Below, piece by piece: positions 1 to 7,795 of a DNA stretch of 64,000 nucleotides. The notes beneath the pieces are model-generated. The model had not been told where the DNA came from and did not search any database. It saw only the letters and a program-made list of their open reading frames with translations. How positions within the stretch are numbered: the stretch's first letter is position 1; each line of letters opens with the position of its first letter. The position numbers were made by a program, and so were the translations under genes. Origin of the DNA: Flavobacteriaceae bacterium (GTDB lineage Bacteria; Bacteroidota; Bacteroidia; Flavobacteriales; Flavobacteriaceae); contig NZFW01000026.1 of the NCBI GenBank assembly GCA_002690805.1, positions 65,967 to 129,966 of the forward strand. Direction: 5' to 3'.

Positions 1-426
1 AAAAATATGATTTTTTATACACATCAAACTTTAGTATTGGTGTAAATTTGTTTTTGAATTAAATAAATATTTATCTAGTCTTGTGAAAAATCATAATTTA
101 GTTGAGTTAAATAGTATGCATCATTCACGAAAGATTGATTCTCCTAGTGGAACTGCTATTTCTTTAGCTAATGATATTAGCTCAAAATCTAATTATGAAA
201 AATGGGCTAATCGAAACCTAAGTAATCAAGCAATTATCAAAATAAAATCTTTAAGAGAAAATAATCACATAGTCACTCAAAACGTTTTGTACAATTCAAT
301 ATTTGATAGTATTTCTATAAAACACAAAAGTTTCTTACGAGAAGCTTATGCCACAGGGGCAGTTATTGCCTCAGAATGGTTAATTGGAAAAATGGGTTGT
401 TCTCAATGTCTGATATGTTAAATTAA
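1..426 (+). pseudogene. dapB: 4-hydroxy-tetrahydrodipicolinate reductase, 3' part, two frameshifts
   Basis: DapB reduces the dihydrodipicolinate-pathway intermediate to tetrahydrodipicolinate for diaminopimelate and lysine synthesis. The signature HHSRKIDSPSGTA is encoded near position 119, and the C-terminal GAVIASEWLIGK region follows. The gene runs in from beyond the window and changes frame twice. Positions 3–53 encode YDFLYTSNFSIGVN in one frame. After the T run at 51–55 the match continues one base short (ELNKYLSSLVKNH). Near 397–400 another base is missing, after which FSMSDMLN and a TAA at 424–426 give the expected family ending. Read without correction, the second frame stops at 419–421 with a nonsense tail. 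Either the gene is decayed or the local sequence is wrong; every other gene in the window is intact. It is followed 9 bases later by lepB. Confidence 0.85.
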
Positions 427-435
427 AATAGTTAT

Positions 436-2127
436 ATGGATTTTTTTTATTGGTTTATTATAATTACATGTGTTCAAATAATTTATTTTTTAGGAACCTG
501 GAAACTATACTTACTAGCGGGGAGAAAATCATGGAAATCAGCAATTCCAGTCTATAGTATTTTCGTTTTAATGAATATAATAAAAAGACCTAGATGGTGG
601 GTTTTTTTACTATTTATTCCGGTAGTAAATCTATTGATGATAATAATCTTATGGATTGAGACAATTAGAAGTTTCGGGAAAAACTCCATAAAAGATTCCC
701 TTTTAGTAATATTTTCATTTGGTTTTTATATTTTTTATTTAAATTATAATAAAAAAACACAATATGATAACAACAGAAATTTAGATTATTCTGCTTTTGG
801 TGAATGGATGAGTTCTATGATGTTTGCTATTATAGCTGCAACATTAGTACACACATATTTTATGCAGCCCTTCATAATACCTACTGGATCCCTAGAAAAA
901 TCATTACTTATAGGAGATTTTTTGTTTGTAAGTAAGTTTCATTACGGTGCCAGAGTACCAACGACTCCAATTGCTTTACCAATGGTTCATGATACAATAC
1001 CTTTAATTAAAACAAGATCCTATCTTAAAAAGCCACAACTACCATTTATGAGGCTACCTGGGTTTCAGAAAATAAAAAGAAATGAAATTGTGGTTTTTAA
1101 TTGGCCCGCAGATACTGTAAGGCAATTTTTTGTTAAAGAAAAAGGGGTAAGAAAGCCCATTGATAAGAAATCTAACTATGTAAAACGATGTGTCGGGATT
1201 CCCGGTGACACATTAGAAATACGAGATGGTATAGTTTTTATTAATAATAAAAAGAATAAGTTACCCGAATGGGCAAAAATTCAACACACCTATACCGTAT
1301 ATAATAATGAGGGTGTCTCATCAAAAAAACTTTTAAAATATGGGATAAATGATTTTGAAAGAATCTATCCTATTAAGAATATAACTCAAAATTCTTTTAA
1401 TGCTATTGTGCCATTTATAATATCTAGAAGAGGAAATACTGTAGAAGATTTCTCTGTAATTACTCCAGCGAAAGGACTTCCGCTTAAAATAGTTAAAAAA
1501 TATGGATTAGAAGTTTCGGAATTGTTATCTAAAAAAAAGATAATAAACACTACACTTGAAAAAGTATTAAGATTGAAAAAAAATGAAAAATTTGATAGTA
1601 TCGTAAGAAATATTTCAAAAATTAAAACTCCAAATGAATCATTTTTTCCGAATAGAATAACTTTTGACTGGAATGAAGATAATTTTGGGCCAATATTGAT
1701 TCCTAAAAAGGGAGCTCAAATAAAATTAAATAAATCAACATATCCTCTATACAAGAAAATAATCGAAGAATATGAGGGCAATAAAGTTATAAAATCCAAT
1801 GGTGAATTTTCAGTAAACAATAAACTAATCAAAATATATACTTTTAAACAAGATTATTATTGGATGATGGGAGATAATAGACATCGGTCAGAAGATAGTA
1901 GATTCTGGGGGTTTGTACCTGAGAATCATGTAATGGGCAAACCAGTTTTCATTTGGATGAGTATTGATGGATTTAATGATGGTTTTAGAAATTGGAAAAT
2001 TAGATGGGACAGATTGTTCTCAATAGTTGATGGAAAAGGTAAAAGAGTTTCATATTTCCCTCACTTTCTGGTAATTATAGTTACTTGGCAAATATTTATT
2101 TTTTTAAGAAAAAAAAGAATTAAATAA
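436..2127 (+). CDS. lepB: signal peptidase I
   Basis: This is the membrane-bound serine/lysine protease that removes signal peptides from exported proteins. The N-terminal 110 residues are hydrophobic, with several membrane segments. A further segment lies near residues 128–145, just before the catalytic motif IPTGSLEKSLLIGD, which puts the nucleophile at Ser152. The general base is Lys250 in YVKRCVGIPGD. The late conserved box is MMGDNRHRSEDSRFWGFVP. The distance between Ser and Lys and the roughly 200-residue insertion before the last box are larger than in E. coli LepB, as is usual for the long Bacteroidota enzymes. A last hydrophobic helix is followed by a basic tail. It lies between dapB and wbqC, a common flavobacterial order. 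Confidence 0.95.
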   Translation: MDFFYWFIIITCVQIIYFLGTWKLYLLAGRKSWKSAIPVYSIFVLMNIIKRPRWWVFLLFIPVVNLLMIIILWIETIRSFGKNSIKDSLLVIFSFGFYIFYLNYNKKTQYDNNRNLDYSAFGEWMSSMMFAIIAATLVHTYFMQPFIIPTGSLEKSLLIGDFLFVSKFHYGARVPTTPIALPMVHDTIPLIKTRSYLKKPQLPFMRLPGFQKIKRNEIVVFNWPADTVRQFFVKEKGVRKPIDKKSNYVKRCVGIPGDTLEIRDGIVFINNKKNKLPEWAKIQHTYTVYNNEGVSSKKLLKYGINDFERIYPIKNITQNSFNAIVPFIISRRGNTVEDFSVITPAKGLPLKIVKKYGLEVSELLSKKKIINTTLEKVLRLKKNEKFDSIVRNISKIKTPNESFFPNRITFDWNEDNFGPILIPKKGAQIKLNKSTYPLYKKIIEEYEGNKVIKSNGEFSVNNKLIKIYTFKQDYYWMMGDNRHRSEDSRFWGFVPENHVMGKPVFIWMSIDGFNDGFRNWKIRWDRLFSIVDGKGKRVSYFPHFLVIIVTWQIFIFLRKKRIK

Positions 2128-2135
2128 TAACAACC

Positions 2136-2720
2136 ATGACTCTGGTTCCTGTTTATTTTCCACCAATAAGTTTTTTTAAGAGTATTGTTAATCAGAAAAG
2201 AATTTTAATTTGTGATAATACAAATTATCAAAAACAAACATATAGAAATAGATGTATTATTAATATGTCAGGTGGAAGGCAAAACTTAGTAGTACCAATT
2301 AAACGCTCTTCACTAAATAAAAGTTATGAAAACACTATTATTTACAATAAAGTAAACTGGCAAAAAAATCACTGGAGGTCAATTAAAACAGCATATAAAT
2401 CATCCCCGTTTTTTGAATACTATCAGGATGATTTAAGTTTTATTTTTTTTAAAAAGCAAAAATTTTTATTTAATTTAAACTATGAGATTTTGATCAAATT
2501 TCTTGATCTTCTTGAACTTTCTATAGAAATTCATAAAATAAATCATATCAATGATTTTCAAAAACTAAATGAGGTTTTAAATCCCAAAAAAAAAATAAAA
2601 AAATTTAAATCCTACACTCAAGTTTTCCAGGATAGAAATAAATTTCAAAGTGACCTTAGCATATTAGATTTATTGTTTAATCTCGGACCAGAATCGTCTG
2701 ACTATTTAAGATCATTATAA
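2136..2720 (+). CDS. WbqC family protein
   Basis: The protein matches the WbqC-like family. It starts with a short strand and the YFPPISFF segment, and continues with the conserved NRCIINMSGGRQNLVVPIKR region and the KVNWQKNHWRSIKTAYKSSP block. In some bacteria WbqC members sit in O-antigen clusters, but the enzymatic role is not settled. In Bacteroidota a stand-alone copy commonly follows lepB, as here, 8 bases after the lepB stop and so probably co-transcribed. The length of 194 residues is slightly under the usual 200–210. No signal peptide or membrane segment is seen, so it should be cytoplasmic. It converges on the rhomboid gene with only 7 bases between the stops. Confidence 0.85.
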   Translation: MTLVPVYFPPISFFKSIVNQKRILICDNTNYQKQTYRNRCIINMSGGRQNLVVPIKRSSLNKSYENTIIYNKVNWQKNHWRSIKTAYKSSPFFEYYQDDLSFIFFKKQKFLFNLNYEILIKFLDLLELSIEIHKINHINDFQKLNEVLNPKKKIKKFKSYTQVFQDRNKFQSDLSILDLLFNLGPESSDYLRSL

Positions 2721-2727
2721 ATAGAAA

Positions 2728-3591
2728 TTATTTATTACTCTCCCTAAATAATATTTCTTTTTCTGATTTAGTAAGACTGTCATAGCCGGAATTAGAAATT
2801 TTATCTAAAATAGCATCAATTTGGTCTTGATTGTGTCTTTGTTTGTTTTTTTGTGATTTAGATTTATTGTCAGAACTGTAAACTTTTTTTATGCTTGAAG
2901 GATATAAAAATTTAAGAATTTTTTTCCAAGATTTTTCAAAAAATAAACCAATATCATTTCCTCGTGATAAGTTAATAGCATAAATATATCCTAAAAAAGC
3001 ACCACCTAAATGGGATATTCTTCCACCGGAATTTCCATAAGGAATCATAACTAAATCAATTAAAACGAGTAAAATTCCAATGTATTTCATTTTTAAATTA
3101 AAAAACAGTAATCTAATTTCTGTCTCTGGTGTATATGTGCATGTGAATATTAGAATGGCCATAACACCAGCAGATGATCCAATCATCGAGGGAAATGATC
3201 CTTGAAAAACAGGGAAAATTAGATAACTTATTACGAAAGAAAGTCCCCCAAAAATAACCCCTAAGAAATAGATATTAATAAAAGTATCTTTTCTAAATAG
3301 ATTTAAAAAAATTGAACCTGAATAATATAAAATCAACATATTCCAAAATAAATGAGAAAATCCACTATGAAAAAAAGAATATGTTAGCAATGTCCATGGC
3401 TTCAATAATAAAACTGAGATTTTAGGTGAAAGCTCAATCCACGAGCTCAAATTCCCCAATGAAAAATTAAAAAGAAAAAATAATGTATTTATTATAAAAG
3501 GAATAAAAAAACACAATACATTAATTATTATTAGTCTTTCTGAAATAGAAAACGATTTAAATTTATTTATTAAAATTTCGCGATCAATCAT
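2728..3591 (-). CDS. rhomboid family intramembrane serine protease (second of a pair)
   Basis: This is a predicted six-helix intramembrane protease. The helix 2 motif HSGFSHLFWNML is followed by the catalytic serine in MIGSSAGVMAIL and the catalytic histidine in ISHLGGAFLGY. A hydrophilic C-terminal tail of about 70 residues ends in a predicted helix (ILDKISNSGYDSL), as often seen in Bacteroidota rhomboids. The start chosen is the ATG at 3591, because it forms a TAATG junction with the stop of the upstream rhomboid (stop 3593–3591). A start three codons earlier at 3600 is also possible. It is the last gene of the operon that begins at 7686. Substrates cannot be told from sequence. Confidence 0.9.
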   Translation of the reverse strand: MIDREILINKFKSFSISERLIIINVLCFFIPFIINTLFFLFNFSLGNLSSWIELSPKISVLLLKPWTLLTYSFFHSGFSHLFWNMLILYYSGSIFLNLFRKDTFINIYFLGVIFGGLSFVISYLIFPVFQGSFPSMIGSSAGVMAILIFTCTYTPETEIRLLFFNLKMKYIGILLVLIDLVMIPYGNSGGRISHLGGAFLGYIYAINLSRGNDIGLFFEKSWKKILKFLYPSSIKKVYSSDNKSKSQKNKQRHNQDQIDAILDKISNSGYDSLTKSEKEILFRESNK

Positions 3592-4328
3592 TAATCCCAT
3601 CTTTTATTGTTAAACTGATTTTTTTTCCAATATTGCATCATAATAAAGCCAGTTAATGCACCTCCGACATGAGCAAAATGTGCTATCGGCCCAATAGAAT
3701 AGGATGTGAAACCGAAAAAAACATCTGCAGTTATAAGTAAAGGAACCAAATATTTAGCTTTGATTGGAATTGGGGGAAATAATAACATTAATTGAGTATT
3801 AGGGAAAGACATTGCAAAGGCAACTAAAACTCCATAAAGAGCACCTGAGGCTCCTACTAAAACAGAATTATATGCTGAAAAGGCATTTTGAAATAAAGTG
3901 ACGTCTACTGAGTTTATTAAATCTGATGGAAGTCTTGATGAAGAGTAAAACTCAGATATTATAGAAAAATTAGCATTTAAATTCAAGAAAAGTTGATTTG
4001 CTTGAGCTACTTGGTAACTATACAATATCATTTGTAATGCAGCAGCTCCTAAACCAGTTGACAAATAGTAAAATATAAATTTATTTTTACCCCACATTTG
4101 TTCAATAGGACTTCCAAACATCCATAAACCAATCATATTAAATAAAATATGATAAAAATCACCATGCATAAACATGTGAGAAAAAACTTGCCAATATTCA
4201 AATTTGGGCGAATCATAATAATGTAAAGCAAATAAATCATAACTCAAGTCACCTAGCACTAAAGTGCCTAGAAAAAAAATAACATTTATAATTAGTAAAT
4301 GCTTAACTGTTTCAGATACTGCTCGCAT
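3591..4328 (-). CDS. rhomboid family intramembrane serine protease (first of a pair)
   Basis: A second predicted intramembrane serine protease, diverged from its neighbour. It has the HGDFYHILFNMIGLWMFG box of helix 2 and the loop region, the nucleophile in GASGALYGVL, and the histidine in HFAHVGGALTG. A hydrophilic insertion of about 50 residues (roughly 105–155) lies between helices 3 and 4, and the tail is short. It starts in a TAATG overlap with the mutL stop and ends in a TAATG overlap with the next rhomboid, so translation of all three is probably coupled. Tandem rhomboids are common in flavobacteria. Confidence 0.92.
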   Translation of the reverse strand: MRAVSETVKHLLIINVIFFLGTLVLGDLSYDLFALHYYDSPKFEYWQVFSHMFMHGDFYHILFNMIGLWMFGSPIEQMWGKNKFIFYYLSTGLGAAALQMILYSYQVAQANQLFLNLNANFSIISEFYSSSRLPSDLINSVDVTLFQNAFSAYNSVLVGASGALYGVLVAFAMSFPNTQLMLLFPPIPIKAKYLVPLLITADVFFGFTSYSIGPIAHFAHVGGALTGFIMMQYWKKNQFNNKRWD

Positions 4329-6106
4329 TAATTAAATTTTTTATCAATTTCTGACACATCAAAATTAACTATAATTGGTCGATTAAATGGAGACAGATTC
4401 TTTTCTTTACACATAAAAAGCGAAGCTAAAAGTTCTTGCTGTTCTTCAATATTTAATTTTTTTCCATTTGGAATTGCAAAAGCTTTAGATAAATGTTTTG
4501 AAACAGCATCTGATTTGCTAAACGCTTCAAATTCTTGATCATTAGAAAACAAATTCTCAAATAAAACATCTATCTTTTTTTCATCAAATAAGCTGGGTAT
4601 TGATTTTATTTTGATCAATTTTGCGTTTTCATCTATTTCAAAATCAAATCCCATGGCTTGAAATATAGATATGTTTTCAAGTAAATACATTAACTCGGAT
4701 TGCTGTAGGGTTATTTCATATGGAAATAAAAGATTTTGACTGTTTGGAGATTTAACAGACAAACTGGATAATAGTTTTTCGTATATAACTCTTTGATGTG
4801 CTCTTTTTTGATTAATAACCATTAATCCAGATGGCAAAGCTGTTATTAAATATTTATTAAAAAACTGAAAAACTTTAATTTGCTTACTATTAAGTTCTGA
4901 TTCAAAGCCTTCAATAGTATTTTGAATATTTTCGGATTCAAATTCAATTTTAGCATTCTTGCTATTTGATTCAAAAGAATATGATTTTTTTTCAGATTTA
5001 AAAGGATTAAATGATGAGTCAACAGAAATAATAGGATTTGAAGGTGTTTTTTCTTTATATGCATATGGTGGGTCCATAGTTTGGTCTCGATCAAAATCTA
5101 TACTTGGCATAACTTGAAAAATTCCTAAACTATGCTTAATTGATGATCTAAGTATAGCATAAAGACTTTGTTCATCTTCAAACTTGATTTCAGTCTTAGT
5201 TGGATGAATATTAACATCCAGCTTTGCTGGATTTATTTTAAGTGAAATGAAATATCCAGGGTTATAATCTTTTGACAATAAGCCATCAAATGCTGAATTT
5301 ACTGAGTGATTTAAAAAAGGACTTTTGATATACCTATTGTTTACAAAAAAAAATTGATGACCTCTAGATTTTCGACATCCAGATGGCTTAACAATAAAAC
5401 CGCTTATTTTAACTAAAGGTGTTTCTTCTTTTACAGGAACTAAAAAATCAATAAGTTTTAGACCAAAAACTGAAGATATTCGTTTCTTCAAATTAGTTTT
5501 TTTTAAATCAAATATCTCTTTTTCATTTTGGTGAAAAGAAAAACTTATTTCTGGATGTGCTAGAGAAACTCTATTAAACTCCTCAATTATATGTTTTAGC
5601 TCTACAGAATCAGATTTAAGAAAATTTCTCCGAGCAGGAATATTAAAAAAAAGATTTTTAACTGAAAAAGATGTTCCCACAGATGAAACAACCGGATCTT
5701 CACTTTGTATTTTACTTCCAGCAATTTTTATTGATTTGCCAATTGGATCATTTAATGATTTTGATATTGTATGCACATGTGAGATAGCAGATATAGAAGC
5801 TAGTGCTTCACCTCTAAAACCTTTGGTGTGAAGACAAAATAAATCTTCTGCTTTATTTATTTTAGATGTTGCATGTCTTTGAAAAGCCAGAGAAAGATCA
5901 TTATTCGAAATCCCTCTACCATCGTCAATAACCTGAACAAGTGTTTTTCCAGAATCTTTTATAATTAAATCAATTTTAGTTGCGCCAGCATCAATTGAAT
6001 TCTCAATCAATTCTTTTACAATTGAAGAGGGTCGCTGAATAACTTCTCCTGCAGCAATTTGATTAGCGACATGATCTGGTAACAAGTTAATTACATCTTG
6101 CTGCAT
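4328..6106 (-). CDS. mutL: DNA mismatch repair protein MutL
   Basis: MutL is the GHKL-ATPase matchmaker between MutS and downstream repair factors. The N-terminal ATPase motifs are all present: ELIENSIDAGAT around Asn36, DDGRGI at 61–66, and the KGFRGEALASI loop. The DVNIHPTKTEIKF motif of the transducer domain follows. A poorly conserved linker spans roughly 340–410, and the C-terminal dimerisation domain ends in DVSEIDKKFN. The canonical endonuclease motif DQHA(x)2E(x)4E is not seen. The aligned stretch, near residues 428–440, reads NQKRAHQRVIYE, so intrinsic nicking activity is doubtful. The gene sits between a small membrane protein gene and a rhomboid, joined by TAATG overlaps on both sides. 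Confidence 0.96.
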   Translation of the reverse strand: MQQDVINLLPDHVANQIAAGEVIQRPSSIVKELIENSIDAGATKIDLIIKDSGKTLVQVIDDGRGISNNDLSLAFQRHATSKINKAEDLFCLHTKGFRGEALASISAISHVHTISKSLNDPIGKSIKIAGSKIQSEDPVVSSVGTSFSVKNLFFNIPARRNFLKSDSVELKHIIEEFNRVSLAHPEISFSFHQNEKEIFDLKKTNLKKRISSVFGLKLIDFLVPVKEETPLVKISGFIVKPSGCRKSRGHQFFFVNNRYIKSPFLNHSVNSAFDGLLSKDYNPGYFISLKINPAKLDVNIHPTKTEIKFEDEQSLYAILRSSIKHSLGIFQVMPSIDFDRDQTMDPPYAYKEKTPSNPIISVDSSFNPFKSEKKSYSFESNSKNAKIEFESENIQNTIEGFESELNSKQIKVFQFFNKYLITALPSGLMVINQKRAHQRVIYEKLLSSLSVKSPNSQNLLFPYEITLQQSELMYLLENISIFQAMGFDFEIDENAKLIKIKSIPSLFDEKKIDVLFENLFSNDQEFEAFSKSDAVSKHLSKAFAIPNGKKLNIEEQQELLASLFMCKEKNLSPFNRPIIVNFDVSEIDKKFN

Positions 6107-6396
6107 TAAAACTTTTTAAAAATGGTTAAATCAAAATCTATTATATAAAGAAAAATAGAAATAAGAATAAGAATAATCACAAGTAATGTTAATGAAAATG
6201 ACCCATTAGATCTTGATCTCATTTTTTCTCTTGTATTATTCCAGGTGTTTCCAAAATCATTTTTATTATAAGTACTGGCATATCTTGATATATTTGAATC
6301 AAAATCATAGATATTTACTGAGTCTTTACCTTTATAATATCTCGGTGTATAATTATAACGTTTATTTTTTTTTAATTTGAAAGGATTTGATTTCAA
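6106..6396 (-). CDS. small conserved membrane protein between ribH and mutL
   Basis: A 96-residue protein with a basic, tyrosine-rich N-terminus (FKLKKNKRYNYTPRYYKG), a polar middle, and one C-terminal transmembrane helix from about residue 69 to 90, followed by FKKF. Genes of this shape lie between ribH and mutL in many flavobacteria and have sometimes been labelled 'riboflavin synthase subunit beta' because of that position. Nothing in the sequence supports an enzymatic role. The start is a TTG at 6396, since no in-frame ATG precedes the conserved PRYYKG segment. It ends in a TAATG overlap with mutL. The orientation is probably N-in with the tail at the membrane. The function is unknown. 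Confidence 0.75.
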   Translation of the reverse strand: MKSNPFKLKKNKRYNYTPRYYKGKDSVNIYDFDSNISRYASTYNKNDFGNTWNNTREKMRSRSNGSFSLTLLVIILILISIFLYIIDFDLTIFKKF

Positions 6397-6445
6397 TTTT
6401 AATTTTATTTGACAACTTTAAATATAATATAAATGTAGATATAAA

Positions 6446-6922
6446 TTATATTAATCGTGCCATTTTAAGAGCGCTTACAGCAGCTTCGATACCCTTGTTT
6501 CCATATCTACCTCCACTCCTATCCCTAGCTTGTGAGATATTATCGTCAGTTAAAACACAAAAAATTATTGGACAATCTCCAATCGCATTTAAATGAGAAA
6601 TCCCACTTGCTACTGCCTGACAGATAAAATCAAAGTGTCTTGTTTCACCCTTAATAACACTTCCTATTGCAATCACTATATTGAAGTTTTTTTTTTGCAT
6701 AATTTTAGAAGAATAAACAAGTTCATAACTTCCTGGAACATTATACCTTTTAATATCTTTTTTAAGCACTCCATTTTCAATTAAGGTTTTAAATGCTCCC
6801 TCATATAGTTTTTCAGTTATTTCAGAATTCCATTCAGAGACAATCAAAGCAATTTTTAAACTAGAACCATTTGGAACATTTAAAGAGTTATAATTTGAAA
6901 GATTGTTGTCTGATGTTGACAT
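6446..6922 (-). CDS. ribH: 6,7-dimethyl-8-ribityllumazine synthase
   Basis: RibH condenses the aminopyrimidine from GTP with dihydroxybutanone phosphate in the penultimate step of riboflavin synthesis. Conserved elements are the NVPGSYELVYSSKIM segment at 61–75, IAIGSVIKGETRHFD with the catalytic His96, and the GDCPIIFCVLTDD strand. The C-terminal GGRYGNKGIEAAVSALKM helix completes the fold. The length of 158 is normal. The other riboflavin genes are not in the window, as is usual for the scattered rib genes of Bacteroidota. Its ATG overlaps the stop of the upstream TPR gene in a TAATG. No FMN riboswitch is visible upstream. Confidence 0.95.
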   Translation of the reverse strand: MSTSDNNLSNYNSLNVPNGSSLKIALIVSEWNSEITEKLYEGAFKTLIENGVLKKDIKRYNVPGSYELVYSSKIMQKKNFNIVIAIGSVIKGETRHFDFICQAVASGISHLNAIGDCPIIFCVLTDDNISQARDRSGGRYGNKGIEAAVSALKMARLI

Positions 6923-7686
6923 TATTTTAAGTTTTCAAGTCGCCCAATTTGAACATCAACAAGTTGAGCTTCAGAAACCTCTGGAAATTCATCTTTAATT
7001 CTTTTAAAATATTCAATAGCAGTTGAGTTCTTGCCAAGTTGAGAGCCTATCATACCTGCCTTGTATAAATATTTTGGTGTACTGTAACTATTATTACTAG
7101 ATTCAAAAGCCTCAACGTAATAATCATATGCATCTTGAATTTGACCCAATTGAGCAAATGCATCTCCAATAGCTCCCTTAGCCAATGCACTTAGCATGAT
7201 ATCATCAGAGTCAAATTGGTCCAAATACTTTATGGCATTTTTATAATCCTTAATATTTAAGTATGACATTCCAGCACTATATTTTGCTAATTTAGAAGCG
7301 GGTGTTCCATCATAGTTTTCAATTATATCTAAAAAACCATACCTTCCCTCTCCTCCATTTAATGCACGGTTATACAAAGAATCAGAGTTAGAGCTATTTA
7401 AAGCCATTTCAAAATAATATTGAGCTTGATTTAACTCACTAATGGCTTCAATTTCAAGCGGTTCATTAACAAACTTTTGGTAGCTTAAATAACCTAAACT
7501 TAAAAACACAATTGTTCCTACAATAATTAAAATATGATTTTGATATTTTGCAACAATGGATTCTGTTTTACTTGCAGTAGTATCCAAAGTTTCAAAAACT
7601 TCGGCAGTTGCACTTTCTTCATTCCTAAGATTATTAGACTGAGCTTTATTTGAGCGTTTTTGTCCTCGTTTTTGATAAGTTGCCAT
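6922..7686 (-). CDS. membrane-anchored tetratricopeptide repeat protein
   Basis: A 254-residue protein with a basic N-terminus (KRGQKRSNKAQ), one transmembrane helix at about 51–68, and a C-terminal part made of helical repeats with TPR character, for example ALAKGAIGDAFAQLGQIQDA and KYLYKAGMIGSQLGKNSTA. The topology should place the repeats outside the cytoplasm. The layout resembles YfgM-like proteins that work with the Sec/BAM machinery, but the similarity is one of layout only and the role is inferred. It is the first gene of the operon with ribH, mutL and the rhomboids and has its own promoter at 7704–7711. Confidence 0.8.
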   Translation of the reverse strand: MATYQKRGQKRSNKAQSNNLRNEESATAEVFETLDTTASKTESIVAKYQNHILIIVGTIVFLSLGYLSYQKFVNEPLEIEAISELNQAQYYFEMALNSSNSDSLYNRALNGGEGRYGFLDIIENYDGTPASKLAKYSAGMSYLNIKDYKNAIKYLDQFDSDDIMLSALAKGAIGDAFAQLGQIQDAYDYYVEAFESSNNSYSTPKYLYKAGMIGSQLGKNSTAIEYFKRIKDEFPEVSEAQLVDVQIGRLENLK

Positions 7687-7703
7687 TTAATAAAATTTGA
7701 TTT

Positions 7704-7711
7704 CAAAAATA
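7704..7711 (-). promoter_or_regulatory. -7 element of the TPR–ribH–mutL–rhomboid operon
   Basis: On the minus strand this reads TATTTTTG, a perfect match to the Bacteroidota -7 element TAnnTTTG. It ends 17 bases before the ATG at 7686. No clear -33 TTTG is seen. Confidence 0.6.
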
Positions 7712-7734
7712 GCTAATTTTTTTGGGTTTTAAAA

Positions 7735-7778
7735 TCTATTTAACATTAGTTATAAAATACAAGATTTTATTAAATAGA
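7735..7778. repeat. interrupted inverted repeat between divergent promoters
   Basis: TCTATTTAA at 7735–7743 is repeated inverted as TTAAATAGA at 7770–7778, and AAAATCT (7731–7737) also pairs with AGATTTT (7762–7768). The repeat lies between the -7 elements of the TPR operon and recF, so it could be an operator serving both. AT-rich chance pairing is not excluded. Confidence 0.35.
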
Positions 7779-7782
7779 CTAT

Positions 7783-7790
7783 TATATTTG
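7783..7790 (+). promoter_or_regulatory. -7 element of recF
   Basis: TATATTTG matches TAnnTTTG exactly. Only 5 bases separate it from the GTG start at 7796, so transcription would begin at or next to the start codon and the mRNA is probably leaderless. Confidence 0.6.
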
Positions 7791-7795
7791 CTAAC

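Noticed and set aside
51-55. T run in dapB as a programmed ribosomal frameshift site
   Set aside because: There is no X-XXY-YYZ slippery heptamer context or downstream stem-loop, and a second shift occurs near 397; decay or sequence error is simpler.
2717-2735. ATAAATA/TATTTAT hairpin between wbqC and the rhomboid gene as a terminator
   Set aside because: It is only A/T pairs with a 7-bp stem and overlaps the wbqC stop; too weak to call.
6923-7700. FMN riboswitch controlling ribH
   Set aside because: ribH begins inside a stop–start overlap with the TPR gene, and no RFN-type conserved loops are seen.
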